Below, piece after piece: positions 48,131 through 57,029 of a stretch of DNA of 64,000 nt (the stretch's first letter is position 1; each line of letters starts with the position of its first letter). This DNA is from Pedobacter jeongneungensis (GTDB taxonomy: Bacteria; Bacteroidota; Bacteroidia; Sphingobacteriales; Sphingobacteriaceae). Made by a program: the position numbers and the translations under genes. The notes below the pieces were generated by a model that saw only the letters and a program-made list of their open reading frames with translations, had not been told where the DNA came from and made no database searches. Where the stretch lies: NCBI RefSeq assembly GCF_000633455.1, contig NZ_AYMG01000028.1:1-64000 (forward strand), given 5' to 3'.

Positions 48131-48709
48131 TTATTTATACTTTAAAACCTCAACCATAATCACATGGGCGAGTTCTAATTTTTCACCAGGATTAAAAGTT
48201 AATTTCATAGCGGTATTGGCATCAACATTTATCTGTACAGGTAATGGCTGCTCTGTGGTGCCAATCATTTGTTTTTCTTCCTTAATATTTCCAAAATGGC
48301 GCGTAAAGTCTCTAATGCGCAGAGAATCTGTAATGAATTTTGGCACCAGTAATATTACACCTGATTTTATAATGCTTTTTGTATCGTTATTTTTATAAGA
48401 TTGTACAACAATATTTTTATCATTATTATATTGTTTACCATTATAAATGGCTAACGGAAGTTTACCTGAAAATGCTCTGTTTAAAGATGTTATGCCAGCT
48501 TCATTCAGCTTGGCCGAAGGAAGCTTTGTAACCGAGTCAGTATAATCAAGAAATAACTGAGAAACACCTGCACTCTTTTTATCGATTATACTAACATTAT
48601 CTTTTTTATTTTTTGTACGATCTTCAGTACAGCTTAAACAACAGATAAATATTAAGACGCAAATAATAACAGGCAACTTAAAACGAGAAGATAAAGACAT
48701 CTTTTTCAT
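48131..48709 (-). CDS. Lipoprotein, candidate immunity for the L,D-transpeptidase
   Basis: Predicted lipoprotein of 192 residues. Signal segment (12-26) ends CLSC, so Cys27 is the likely lipid site. The mature part (SVTKLPSAKLNEAGITSLN ... ELAHVIMVEVLKYK) has no domain that I know. It is the first gene of the operon and lies 6 bases before the L,D-transpeptidase-like gene. A periplasm-facing lipoprotein is what a peptidoglycan-acting effector would need for self-protection. Immunity is inferred only from position and location. Confidence 0.65.
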   Translation of the reverse strand: MKKMSLSSRFKLPVIICVLIFICCLSCTEDRTKNKKDNVSIIDKKSAGVSQLFLDYTDSVTKLPSAKLNEAGITSLNRAFSGKLPLAIYNGKQYNNDKNIVVQSYKNNDTKSIIKSGVILLVPKFITDSLRIRDFTRHFGNIKEEKQMIGTTEQPLPVQINVDANTAMKLTFNPGEKLELAHVIMVEVLKYK

Positions 48710-48832
48710 TTACAATAAAAATTAATATAAAAAATACCTCCCTTACCTATTTCATGTACTACCCCACACCAATTGCCTCCTTCAATAAAAAGGAACATTA
48801 AATTACACTTTATGGGAGATTTAAGATTTAAT

Positions 48833-48866
48833 AGACGAACGTGTAGAAATCATCTAACGTTCGTCT
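48833..48866. terminator. Hairpin between hcp and lipoprotein operon
   Basis: AGACGAACGT at 48833-48842 pairs perfectly with ACGTTCGTCT at 48857-48866 over a 14-base loop. It lies 12 bases past the hcp stop and separates that gene from the operon starting at 48709. The T run is short. Confidence 0.6.
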
Positions 48867-48877
48867 TTAAATAACAA

Positions 48878-49273
48878 CTAAGCTTTTGGCCAATCGTTTT
48901 CGTGTTCTGCATTGCCCAGCTTTAGCTTACGGGCAGATACTACAAAACTTAAAGTCATAGGTGTATTGTCGTTTACGGCAATACCCTCGTTATATTGGAT
49001 GATATAACCATCTTCGAAAGACAGTTCTTTCATTTTTGAATCCTCTTCGCCTTTTTTGAAAACCAATGTTCCAGAAAGTGGCTTGTACTGGTTGTTAACC
49101 ATTGATTCGATTACGGAAGTATCTTCAGTTGATTCGATTTCGATGTGGATGGTACCACCATAAACACCTGATGACGGACGGCCTTTAGCGTCAACATCTC
49201 TATTTAATGAAAAGCTGCACTGTAGTACATCAAATTCTTTTGATCCTAAGTTTAAACGGGTTTTGAATGCCAT
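48878..49273 (-). CDS. T6SS tube protein Hcp/TssD, paralogue 1
   Basis: Subunit of the type VI inner tube, in the Bacteroidota TssD form (131 residues). It starts MAFKTRLNLGSKEFDVLQCSF, has RDVDAKGRPSSGVYGGTI and ISTEDTSVIESMV-type strands (EIESTEDTS) and ends HENDWPKA. About three quarters identical by eye to the gene upstream. Encoded next to the spike operon, separated by a hairpin, so it may have its own promoter. Hcp also carries small effectors, which could explain two copies. Confidence 0.93.
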   Translation of the reverse strand: MAFKTRLNLGSKEFDVLQCSFSLNRDVDAKGRPSSGVYGGTIHIEIESTEDTSVIESMVNNQYKPLSGTLVFKKGEEDSKMKELSFEDGYIIQYNEGIAVNDNTPMTLSFVVSARKLKLGNAEHENDWPKA

Positions 49274-49390
49274 TGTAGTAAAGTTTAATGTTTTTGAAAA
49301 GAATGAATTGCGCTGAGCGGTTGGCGTGGAGCGAAGAGCATGGCGGTTATATTGCCATAAACCCTAAACCTTACGCCTTAAAACCTCTCT

Positions 49391-49786
49391 TTAGGCTTTT
49401 GGCCAATCGTTAACGTGCTCGGCGCTGCCTAATTTAAGCTTGCGGGCTGAAATCTGGAACTTGAGCGTCATCGGGTGATCGCCCACAATGTTTATCCCTT
49501 CGGAATATTTAACAATGTAGCCGTCTTCGAAGTTAACTTCTTTCATTTTGGCATCTTCCTCCGATTTTTTGATCAGCAGGGTTCCTGTAATGGGTTTGTA
49601 CTGGTTGTTTACCATCGCCTCGATAATTGAGGTGTCTTCGGTTGATTCGATCTCAATGTCGATGGTACCGCCGTAAACTCCGGAAGAAGGTCTTCCTTTA
49701 GCATCTACATCGCGGTTTAATGCATAGGCACAATGAAGTACATCGTACTCCTTGCCCGAAAAATTTAATCTAGCTTTGAAAGCCAT
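49391..49786 (-). CDS. T6SS tube protein Hcp/TssD, paralogue 2
   Basis: Second TssD copy, same length (131), starting MAFKARLNFSGKEYDVLHCAY and ending HVNDWPKA. The NRDVDAKGRPSSGVYGGTI block is identical in both; differences fall mainly in the middle (NIVGDHPMTLKFQISARK against AVNDNTPMTLSFVVSARK). The 117-base gap between the two genes contains a 'gcgctgagcggttggcg' dispersed phrase. No sheath gene (TssB, TssC) follows, so the machine itself is elsewhere. Confidence 0.93.
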   Translation of the reverse strand: MAFKARLNFSGKEYDVLHCAYALNRDVDAKGRPSSGVYGGTIDIEIESTEDTSIIEAMVNNQYKPITGTLLIKKSEEDAKMKEVNFEDGYIVKYSEGINIVGDHPMTLKFQISARKLKLGSAEHVNDWPKA

Positions 49787-50950
49787 AGTTTTAAAATTTA
49801 AAGGTTAAAAAAATCTGATTATCGTAGTCTGACTACTCATGCTGCCAAACCAAATATCAGGCCAATCCTGCTATATACCATTCATTAACAAGCAGTAACG
49901 TTGAGTTAAAAAGAAAAAAAATCAGCTTATAATTAGCTCAGGCCATATTAAAACTAATTTCATAGGTTTAATAAATTGTTAATAAAATTTTTATACTATA
50001 AAAATAAATAGATACAACTTTGTTAAGTTATGACTAAAAAATGATACGTTTTTTATCCAATGTGTTCACTATAAGTATAACATATAACCTGCTTTTGAAA
50101 AATCTGAGGGTTTAGATCAATCCGTTCCCTGCACAAAATCAACCAAACTAAACCCGGTAGTAGCGGGCACGATCCCGATTTTTTCTATCGGGAGAGTAAA
50201 GCGGATGACGGGACTTTCGGAACAGATTGAAACAGAACCTGGCTTTCTAAAATGTAAAAATTAGATTTGAGAAGGTTAGACATGAGATTTGAGATGTTTA
50301 GGAAAAATAATCCAGAACATTAAGTTTTAAAACACCATTTTCTTTTAGAAAAGCAAAGCCTGTGTTTTATTGCAATGTTAGCCCCGCCACGTGCTCATAC
50401 GCCTGCAGGCCTTAACCACAGTGCCGGTATCCGCCATGTCGGGTTTAGATTATCCTTTCCCTGCACAACCCTGAGTAAACTAAACCCAATGGCAGCGGTC
50501 CCGATTTTTCATCGGGATAAAGCGCACAGCGGGACTTTCGGAACCGATTGAAACAGAACCTGGCTTTCCAAAATTGAAATACAAGATTTGAGAGGTTAGA
50601 TATGAGATTTGAGATGTTTAGGAAAAATAATCCAGAACATTAAGTTTTAAAACACCATTTTCTTTTTAGAAAAGCAAAGCCTGTGTTTTATTGCAACGTT
50701 AGTCCCGCCACGTGCTCATACGCCTGCGGGCCTTAACCACGGTGCTGGTATCCGCCATGTCGGGTTTAGATTATCCTTTCCCTGCACAACCCTGAATAAA
50801 CTAAACCCGATGGCAGCGGTCCCGATTTTTCATCGGGATAAAGCGCACAGCGGGGCTTCCGGAACCGATTGACGCAGAACCCTGATTTCCAAAATTGAAA
50901 GACAAGATTTGAGAGGTTAGATATGAGATTTGAGATCTATGTTCATAAAA
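49787..50950. other. 1.2-kb gene-free interval
   Basis: No coding frame of credible composition. The first 300 bases are AT-rich without recognised structure and include the hcp promoter region. From 50108 on, a tandem repeat described separately fills the interval up to the terminator of the amino-acid permease. Confidence 0.6.
50108..50938. repeat. Tandem array of a 321-bp unit, about 2.6 copies
   Basis: Units start at gggtttaga 50108, 50441 and 50762 (the last truncated near 50938). Units 2 and 3 are nearly identical over their shared part and 321 bases apart; unit 1 is more diverged with small insertions (333 bases). Landmarks in each unit: 'tttccctgcacaac', 'taaaccc.atggcagcg', a CCCGAT-TTTTCAT-CGGGA hairpin (50174, 50500, 50821), 'cagcgggactttcgga', 'gatttgagagg', 'aaaaataatccagaac' and 'cacgtgctcatacgcctg'. 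A diverged fragment occurs at 4388-4495. Confidence 0.92.
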
Positions 50951-50981
50951 AAACCTCGCAGGTTTTAAAAACCTGCGAGGT
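50951..50981 (-). terminator. Terminator of the amino-acid permease gene
   Basis: ACCTCGCAGGTTTT (50953-50966) and AAAACCTGCGAGGT (50968-50981) form a 14-bp perfect stem. On the minus strand a T run follows (A run at 50947-50953). It lies 23 bases past the stop at 51005. Confidence 0.9.
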
Positions 50982-51004
50982 ATAGGATTAACTTTAACGT
51001 CAAC

Positions 51005-52447
51005 TTAAACTTTCTGTTCTTTTCTATTAATGAAAAAATAAACAGGAAGCCCCAGTAAAACAATTACAAGGCCAGGCCAGGTATACTGTTGTTTATAAAT
51101 GAGCAGCAAAATGCAAAAGGCTGCCCCTATTAACAAGTAAATAATTGGTGTAACTGGATATAACCATGTTTTGTAAGGCCTTTCTAAACCAGGCTGTTTG
51201 ATCCTTAAGTAAATAACGCCAAAAACAGTAATCATATAAAAAAGCACAATAACGAAAGAGATCATATCTAAAAGGTTACCATACTGCCCACTTAAACATA
51301 AAGCAGAAGCCCAAATGCCCTGCATCCACAGTGATTTTTCTGGCACTCCGTTTTTATTGTTTTTAAGCGCTGCTTTAAAAAACATCCCATCTTCTGCCAT
51401 GCTTTGAAAAACCCTGGCACCAGCCAATACGATTCCATTAACACAACCAAAAGTAGAAATCATCACCAACACGGCAATTATAATATTACCTATTCCACTT
51501 CCAAAAATCTGCTCTGAAGCTACAACAGCTACCCTATCATTTAATGCAAAAGCAATACTATCCCTATTTAAGGTATTTAGATATACAAAATTGACCAATA
51601 AATAAAGGATCATTACTGCTGTGGTGCCTAAAACCATCGAACGCACTACATTTTTCCTGGGATTTTCGATTTCTCCTGAAACAAAAGTTACGTTTTCCCA
51701 GGCTACACTCGAAAATACCGAACCTACCATTGCAGCTGCAATACCCCCCATTACGGCTATTCCGGAAATGGATTCCCACCCGGATTTCAGGAAATTCCCG
51801 CTAAAATCTGTTTTGAGATTATTGAAAGCTTTCCAGCCAAGCCCCATATTATCGTTCCAAAAATTGTTTTTCACCAAAAGAAAGCCTAAAATAATTAAGC
51901 CAATTAAAGCGATAATTTTAGATCCTGTGAAAATATTTTGCAAAATTTTACCACTTTCAACACCTTTTGTATTAATATAGGTAAGGAGCAGGATAACGCC
52001 GATTGCCAAAATCTGTATCCAGGTAATTTTATAACCGCCACTCTGAAAAATTGGCGCGGCATCATTTAAGGCGGGTATTAAATAGGCTGTAAATTTACCA
52101 AAAGCAACAGCAACAGCAGCAATAGTTCCCGTTTGAATTACTGTAAACAGCCCCCAACCGTAAAGAAATCCCATCATTTTACCAAAGATCTCTTTGAGGT
52201 AAGTATATTGCCCACCCGCTTTAGGAAACATAGAAGAAAGTTCTCCATAAGAAATTGCAGCCGCAACGGTCATTACTCCGGTAATTACCCAAACCACAAT
52301 CAACCAGTAACCAGAGCCTAAATTCCGCATGATATCGGCACTAACGATAAAGATACCGCTACCGATCATTGAGCCCATTACCAGCATTGTAGCATCAAAA
52401 AGGCTTAATTTTCTTTTAGAAGGTTCTCCTTCTTTTTGAATTTTCAT
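51005..52447 (-). CDS. APC-family amino acid permease
   Basis: Inner-membrane amino acid transporter, 480 residues, twelve membrane segments. Features: N-terminal RKLSLFDATMLVMGSMIGSGIFIVSADIMRN with the GSGIF substrate loop, ELSSMFPKAGGQYTYLKEIFG and ENVTFVSGEIENPRKNV. It belongs to the LAT/serine-threonine-exchanger branch by overall look, but the substrate is not determined. Monocistronic with its own terminator. Divergent from the pyrophosphatase gene, with 369 bases between. Confidence 0.9.
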   Translation of the reverse strand: MKIQKEGEPSKRKLSLFDATMLVMGSMIGSGIFIVSADIMRNLGSGYWLIVVWVITGVMTVAAAISYGELSSMFPKAGGQYTYLKEIFGKMMGFLYGWGLFTVIQTGTIAAVAVAFGKFTAYLIPALNDAAPIFQSGGYKITWIQILAIGVILLLTYINTKGVESGKILQNIFTGSKIIALIGLIILGFLLVKNNFWNDNMGLGWKAFNNLKTDFSGNFLKSGWESISGIAVMGGIAAAMVGSVFSSVAWENVTFVSGEIENPRKNVVRSMVLGTTAVMILYLLVNFVYLNTLNRDSIAFALNDRVAVVASEQIFGSGIGNIIIAVLVMISTFGCVNGIVLAGARVFQSMAEDGMFFKAALKNNKNGVPEKSLWMQGIWASALCLSGQYGNLLDMISFVIVLFYMITVFGVIYLRIKQPGLERPYKTWLYPVTPIIYLLIGAAFCILLLIYKQQYTWPGLVIVLLGLPVYFFINRKEQKV

Positions 52448-52816
52448 TTTAGTTCTGTTTAGTTTGGGGCTAATTTATTTAAAAAAAAGAAATTGTAGGA
52501 TATTATTTTATGATGACAAAATTTTATTCACACCTGTTGTAAAATTTTAACCACAAGAATATTTTGTTATCTTGCTAGAGCGTTGCTGGCGAAGAGTTTG
52601 GAGCGGTGAGCATAGTGCACGGCGTTTGGCGGTTAGCGTTATGGAATTTAGCGCCGGGCTTTTGAAGTCCATTAACCAATTTAAACAATTAACCAGTTTA
52701 CCCAATGACAAAATAACCAATTATCAATAACCAATCAGCAATAACCATTGAACTAATGACTAATGAACCATTGAACTAAATAAACAACTAACCAAATATA
52801 AGACCAATTATTAACT
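52448..52816. other. Gene-free interval of low-complexity repeats
   Basis: Contains a GCGTTTGGCGGTTAGCG phrase (52580-52645) of the kind seen at 2128-2200, then a stretch of 'aaccaattatcaataacc', 'gaactaatgactaatgaacc' phrases (52670-52790) shared with 30236-30268 and 30575-30607. No gene. The start of the pyrophosphatase follows directly. Confidence 0.55.
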
Positions 52817-55063
52817 ATGGATTTTTTACAAAACAATTTAATTTACTGTATCCCGGCTTTGGGCCTTGTTGGGATTATAGTCATGTTGATTAAAAGCGCC
52901 TGGGTAAATAAGCAGGATGCAGGTGATAAAAACATGCAGGAACTTGCCGGCTATATAGCAGATGGTGCTATGGCCTTTTTAAAAGCCGAATGGAGGGTAT
53001 TGAGCATTTTTGCAGTTTTTACAGCAGCATTATTGGCATACTCTGGAACAATTACTGAAATTAAAGGTGTTCCGATGCATTCGAGCTGGATTATTTCCAT
53101 ATCCTTTATTATTGGAGCTGTATTTTCTGCTACAGCAGGTTATATCGGCATGAAATCGGCTACTAAAGCCAACGTAAGAACCACACAAGCTGCCAGAACA
53201 AGTTTAAAACAAGCTTTAAAAGTTTCATTTACTGGTGGTACGGTAATGGGACTGGGTGTTGCCGGACTAGCCGTTTTAGGTTTGGGTGGTTTATTTATCG
53301 TGTTTTTACAGATTTTCCATGTAACCAATGCCAATAGCGTAGAAATGAGAACCGCAATTGAGGTTTTAACCGGATTCTCTTTAGGGGCAGAATCAATTGC
53401 GCTGTTTGCACGTGTTGGCGGGGGTATATACACCAAGGCGGCCGATGTTGGTGCCGATTTAGTGGGTAAAGTAGAAGCCGGAATTCCGGAAGATGATGTA
53501 CGTAATCCTGCAACCATTGCCGATAACGTAGGCGATAACGTGGGTGATGTTGCCGGTATGGGCGCCGATTTATTCGGTTCTTATGTGGCAACTATATTGG
53601 CTACAATGGTTTTAGGACAAGAAATTACCGTAACGGATAAATTCGGAGGCATGTCTCCTATCCTTCTTCCAATGGTGATCTGCGGATTGGGCATTATATT
53701 TTCGATTATCGGAACCTGGTTCGTTACCATTAAAGATGAAAAATCGAACGTTCAGAACGCGTTGAACCTGGGCAACTGGTCATCGATCTTGATTACGGCT
53801 ATAGCCTCATTTTTTATTGTGAAATGGATGTTACCAGAAACACTTAATCTTCGCGGTTACGAGTTCTCCAGCATCAACGTATTTTACGCCATTATTGTGG
53901 GTTTAGTGGTGGGTACCATTATGAGTATTGTTACCGAATATTTTACTGCGATGGGCAAAGGACCGGTAAATTCTATTATTCAACAATCCTCAACCGGACA
54001 TGCCACCAATATTATTGCAGGCTTGGCAGTCGGTATGAAATCGACGGTTATCCCAATTTTGGTTTTGGCAGGAGGAATTATGGCTTCTTATCACTTTGCA
54101 GGTTTATACGGTGTGGCTATAGCCGCAGCAGGTATGATGGCAACTACAGCGATGCAATTGGCGATCGATGCTTTTGGACCAATTGCCGATAATGCGGGAG
54201 GTATTGCCGAAATGAGTCAACTACCTCCTGAAGTTCGCGAACGTACTGATAATTTAGATGCGGTTGGTAATACAACTGCAGCTACAGGTAAGGGATTTGC
54301 CATTGCATCTGCGGCATTAACTTCCCTGGCTTTATTTGCGGCTTTTGTAGGAATAGCAGGTATCACCGCCATTGATATATATAAAGCACCTGTTTTGGCA
54401 GGCTTGTTTGTAGGTGGAATGATCCCTTTTATCTTTTCAGCGCTTTGTATTCAGGCTGTTGGTAAAGCTGCAATGGACATGGTGCAGGAAGTTCGCCGCC
54501 AGTTTAGAGAAATTCCGGGTATAATGGAATATAAGGCCAAACCGGAATACGAAAAATGTGTGGCCATTTCTACCAAAGCATCTATCCGCGAAATGATGAT
54601 GCCGGGAGCAATCGCCTTAATTACGCCTATTATTGTAGGCTTTACCTTTGGACCAGAAGTTTTGGGTGGTTTATTGGCAGGAGTAACCGTTACTGGTGTT
54701 TTGATGGGGATTTTCCAAAGTAATGCCGGTGGCGCATGGGACAATGCCAAAAAATCTTTCGAACAAGGTGTAATGATCAACGGAGAAATGCACTACAAAA
54801 AATCAGAACCACACAAGGCTTCTGTTACCGGAGATACCGTTGGCGATCCTTTTAAAGATACATCGGGCCCTTCGATGAACATTTTGATCAAATTAATGTC
54901 TATTGTTTCACTGGTTATTGCTCCTTACATCGCAGTTAAGGCAATTGCGGGCGAACACAAACAAGAAGTTAGGAAAGAAATCAGAATTGAACAAAAAACC
55001 GATGCTTCAGGCAATATAAAAACAGATACTTTAATAAATACGACTGATACTTTAAGTCGTTAG
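52817..55063 (+). CDS. hppA: Membrane K+-dependent pyrophosphatase (Na+/H+ pump)
   Basis: Integral membrane pump that hydrolyses pyrophosphate and moves Na+ or H+ out of the cytoplasm (748 residues, about sixteen segments). Pyrophosphate-binding motifs are clear: GGGIYTKAADVGADLVGKVE (about 203-222), PEDDVRNPATIADNVGDNVGDVAG, and the later GPIADNAGGIAEM. The GNTTAATGKG motif (484-492) has Ala where K+-independent enzymes have Lys, which predicts the K+-dependent class. Na+ or H+ specificity is not decided here. A Ser/Thr- and Lys-rich tail ends the protein. Terminator follows. Confidence 0.95.
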   Translation: MDFLQNNLIYCIPALGLVGIIVMLIKSAWVNKQDAGDKNMQELAGYIADGAMAFLKAEWRVLSIFAVFTAALLAYSGTITEIKGVPMHSSWIISISFIIGAVFSATAGYIGMKSATKANVRTTQAARTSLKQALKVSFTGGTVMGLGVAGLAVLGLGGLFIVFLQIFHVTNANSVEMRTAIEVLTGFSLGAESIALFARVGGGIYTKAADVGADLVGKVEAGIPEDDVRNPATIADNVGDNVGDVAGMGADLFGSYVATILATMVLGQEITVTDKFGGMSPILLPMVICGLGIIFSIIGTWFVTIKDEKSNVQNALNLGNWSSILITAIASFFIVKWMLPETLNLRGYEFSSINVFYAIIVGLVVGTIMSIVTEYFTAMGKGPVNSIIQQSSTGHATNIIAGLAVGMKSTVIPILVLAGGIMASYHFAGLYGVAIAAAGMMATTAMQLAIDAFGPIADNAGGIAEMSQLPPEVRERTDNLDAVGNTTAATGKGFAIASAALTSLALFAAFVGIAGITAIDIYKAPVLAGLFVGGMIPFIFSALCIQAVGKAAMDMVQEVRRQFREIPGIMEYKAKPEYEKCVAISTKASIREMMMPGAIALITPIIVGFTFGPEVLGGLLAGVTVTGVLMGIFQSNAGGAWDNAKKSFEQGVMINGEMHYKKSEPHKASVTGDTVGDPFKDTSGPSMNILIKLMSIVSLVIAPYIAVKAIAGEHKQEVRKEIRIEQKTDASGNIKTDTLINTTDTLSR

Positions 55064-55091
55064 TTGTAAAAACATTGATAAAATAACAACT

Positions 55092-55119
55092 AAAGGGATT
55101 TTTAACCAAAATCCCTTTT
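55092..55119 (+). terminator. hppA terminator
   Basis: AAAGGGATTTT at 55092-55102 pairs with AAAATCCCTTT at 55108-55118 over a TAACC loop. Followed by T-rich DNA. It lies about 29 bases after the stop. Confidence 0.8.
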
Positions 55120-55203
55120 AATTTTCCGTAATTTTTAATTACGTTTGGAGCTGAATTTATTATTACCATAAAACTATAAAACACTTTAACTAAACTTTTA
55201 TTT

Positions 55204-56928
55204 ATGAATTTTAGAAAGTCTATTGACTTACTTACACAAGAAGCACAACAAAGTGGAGAAGGGACGCTTAAGCGAACCTTAGGGCCTACCAGTTTGGTTG
55301 CATTAGGGATTGGAGCCATCATTGGAGCCGGATTATTCTCTATCACCGGTTCGGCCGCTGCAAATAATGCAGGTCCAGCAATCACAATTTCCTTTATCAT
55401 TGCAGCTATCGGATGTGCTTTTGCGGGCTTATGTTATGCAGAATTTGCATCGATGATACCTGTAGCGGGTAGTGCATACACTTATTCTTATGCTACCATG
55501 GGTGAGTTTGTGGCATGGATCATAGGCTGGGATTTAGTACTGGAATATGCAGTAGGTGCGGCAACCGTATCGATTAGCTGGAGTAGGTATCTGGTCAAGT
55601 TCCTCGGATATTTCGATATACATCTCCCCGCGCAGATGGTAATGTCGCCATTCGATACGGCAATTTTAGCAGATGGTACCAGTGTTTCAGGTATGTTTAA
55701 TCTTCCAGCAGTATTTATCGTGGTTTTAATGTCGTTAATCCTCATTAAAGGAACTAAAGAATCTGCTTTTATCAATGGAATTATTGTTGGTGTTAAAGTT
55801 GTAATCGTATTTATCTTTATCATTTTAGGCTGGAAATACATCAACACCGCTAACTATACACCTTATTTTATTCCTGCTGATAAACCAGGTCACTTAGATT
55901 TCTTCACCAATGGATGGGGAGGAGTAATCAGGGCAGCAGCAATTGTATTCTTCGCTTATATCGGTTTCGACGCCGTTTCTACAGCAGCTCAGGAAGCTAA
56001 AAATCCCAAAAAAGACATGCCAATTGGTATTCTTGTTTCTTTGGTAATCTGTACCATATTATATATCTTATTTGCACACGTAATGACAGGTGTAGCCAAT
56101 TATGATCTTTTCAGTGGTCAGGATGGTATTGCTCCTGTAGCCGTTGCAATTGATAACATGGGCGCAAGAAATGCCGCTGGTATAGTAACTCCTGCTTATC
56201 CTTGGTTAAACAAAGCTATTATCTTAGCCATTTTAGGTGGTTATGCTTCTGTAATTATGGTAATGTTAATGGGACAATCGAGGGTATTCTTCTCTATGAG
56301 TAAAGATGGTTTATTACCAAAAGTATTCTCTAGCGTTCACTCTAAATTCGGTACACCATCAAAAAGCAATTTATTGTTCATGGTTTTCGTGAGTTTATTT
56401 GCTGCATTTGTACCTGCACGCGTTGTTGGAGAGATGACCAGTATCGGAACATTATTCGCTTTCATATTGGTATGTATCGGTATCGTAATCTTAAGAAAAC
56501 GCATGCCAGATTTACCTAGAGCATTTAAAGTGCCTTTGGTTCCTTTAATTCCATTTCTGGGCGTTGCAGTATGTTTAGGTATGATGTTATTTTTACCTTT
56601 AGATACCTGGGTTCGTTTACTAGTTTGGATGATCATTGGTATAAACGTTTACTTATTCTACGGAATAAAAAACAGTGCGCTTTCGGATAATAAAGTAATT
56701 ACCCTGATAAAAAGCAATAAAGTGGTATCTTATGTTGGTTTAATTTTAGCAGCACTTTTAGTTGTAGTTGCACTAATACATCACCATTTATCATTACAGG
56801 CTGCAGAGTTAGATCCTAAAACAACAGCTGATTTTGGATTATATTACTTCTCTTTAGCTTTCGCTGTTTTACACTTAATTATTTATGGATTTAGGATAAT
56901 GAACCTAAAATCTATACAAGCGAAATAA
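55204..56928 (+). CDS. Cationic amino acid transporter-like APC permease
   Basis: Inner-membrane amino acid permease of the CAT/YfnA branch, 574 residues, twelve to fourteen segments. Conserved parts: LKRTLGPTSLVALGIGAIIGAGLFSITGSAAANNAGPA, AEFASMIPVAGSAYTYSYATMGE, GFDAVSTAAQEAKNPKKDMP and RVFFSMSKDGLLPKVF. Likely substrate arginine, lysine or small amino acids, not proven. Separate transcription unit between two terminators (55092-55119 and 56952-56983). It is a different branch from the APC permease on the minus strand (51005-52447). Confidence 0.9.
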   Translation: MNFRKSIDLLTQEAQQSGEGTLKRTLGPTSLVALGIGAIIGAGLFSITGSAAANNAGPAITISFIIAAIGCAFAGLCYAEFASMIPVAGSAYTYSYATMGEFVAWIIGWDLVLEYAVGAATVSISWSRYLVKFLGYFDIHLPAQMVMSPFDTAILADGTSVSGMFNLPAVFIVVLMSLILIKGTKESAFINGIIVGVKVVIVFIFIILGWKYINTANYTPYFIPADKPGHLDFFTNGWGGVIRAAAIVFFAYIGFDAVSTAAQEAKNPKKDMPIGILVSLVICTILYILFAHVMTGVANYDLFSGQDGIAPVAVAIDNMGARNAAGIVTPAYPWLNKAIILAILGGYASVIMVMLMGQSRVFFSMSKDGLLPKVFSSVHSKFGTPSKSNLLFMVFVSLFAAFVPARVVGEMTSIGTLFAFILVCIGIVILRKRMPDLPRAFKVPLVPLIPFLGVAVCLGMMLFLPLDTWVRLLVWMIIGINVYLFYGIKNSALSDNKVITLIKSNKVVSYVGLILAALLVVVALIHHHLSLQAAELDPKTTADFGLYYFSLAFAVLHLIIYGFRIMNLKSIQAK

Positions 56929-56951
56929 ACAACCCGTTTATTGACAATATT

Positions 56952-56983
56952 TAAAGCCTCAACGCAAGTTGGGGCTTTTTTTG
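56952..56983 (+). terminator. Terminator after the CAT permease gene
   Basis: AAGCCTCAAC pairs with GTTGGGGCTT (one T-G pair) over a GCAA loop, followed by a run of seven Ts. The right end overlaps a TTTG that could serve as -33 of the next promoter. Confidence 0.9.
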
Positions 56984-57014
56984 TGTTAAATAATTGTTAA
57001 TAAAACTACCTTTG
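56980..57014 (+). promoter_or_regulatory. Porin gene promoter
   Basis: TTTG at 56980-56983 (in the terminator T run), 23 bases, and TACCTTTG at 57007-57014 fit the -33/-7 pattern with a slightly long spacer. The gene starts at 57030. Confidence 0.55.
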
Positions 57015-57029
57015 CAAAAAATCGATAAC

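Noticed and set aside
50108..50938. CRISPR array
   Set aside because: The repeat unit is 321 bases without short regularly spaced repeats or spacers.
53140..53517. Minus-strand frame of 125 codons in the pyrophosphatase gene
   Set aside because: Antisense shadow of the well-conserved hppA gene.
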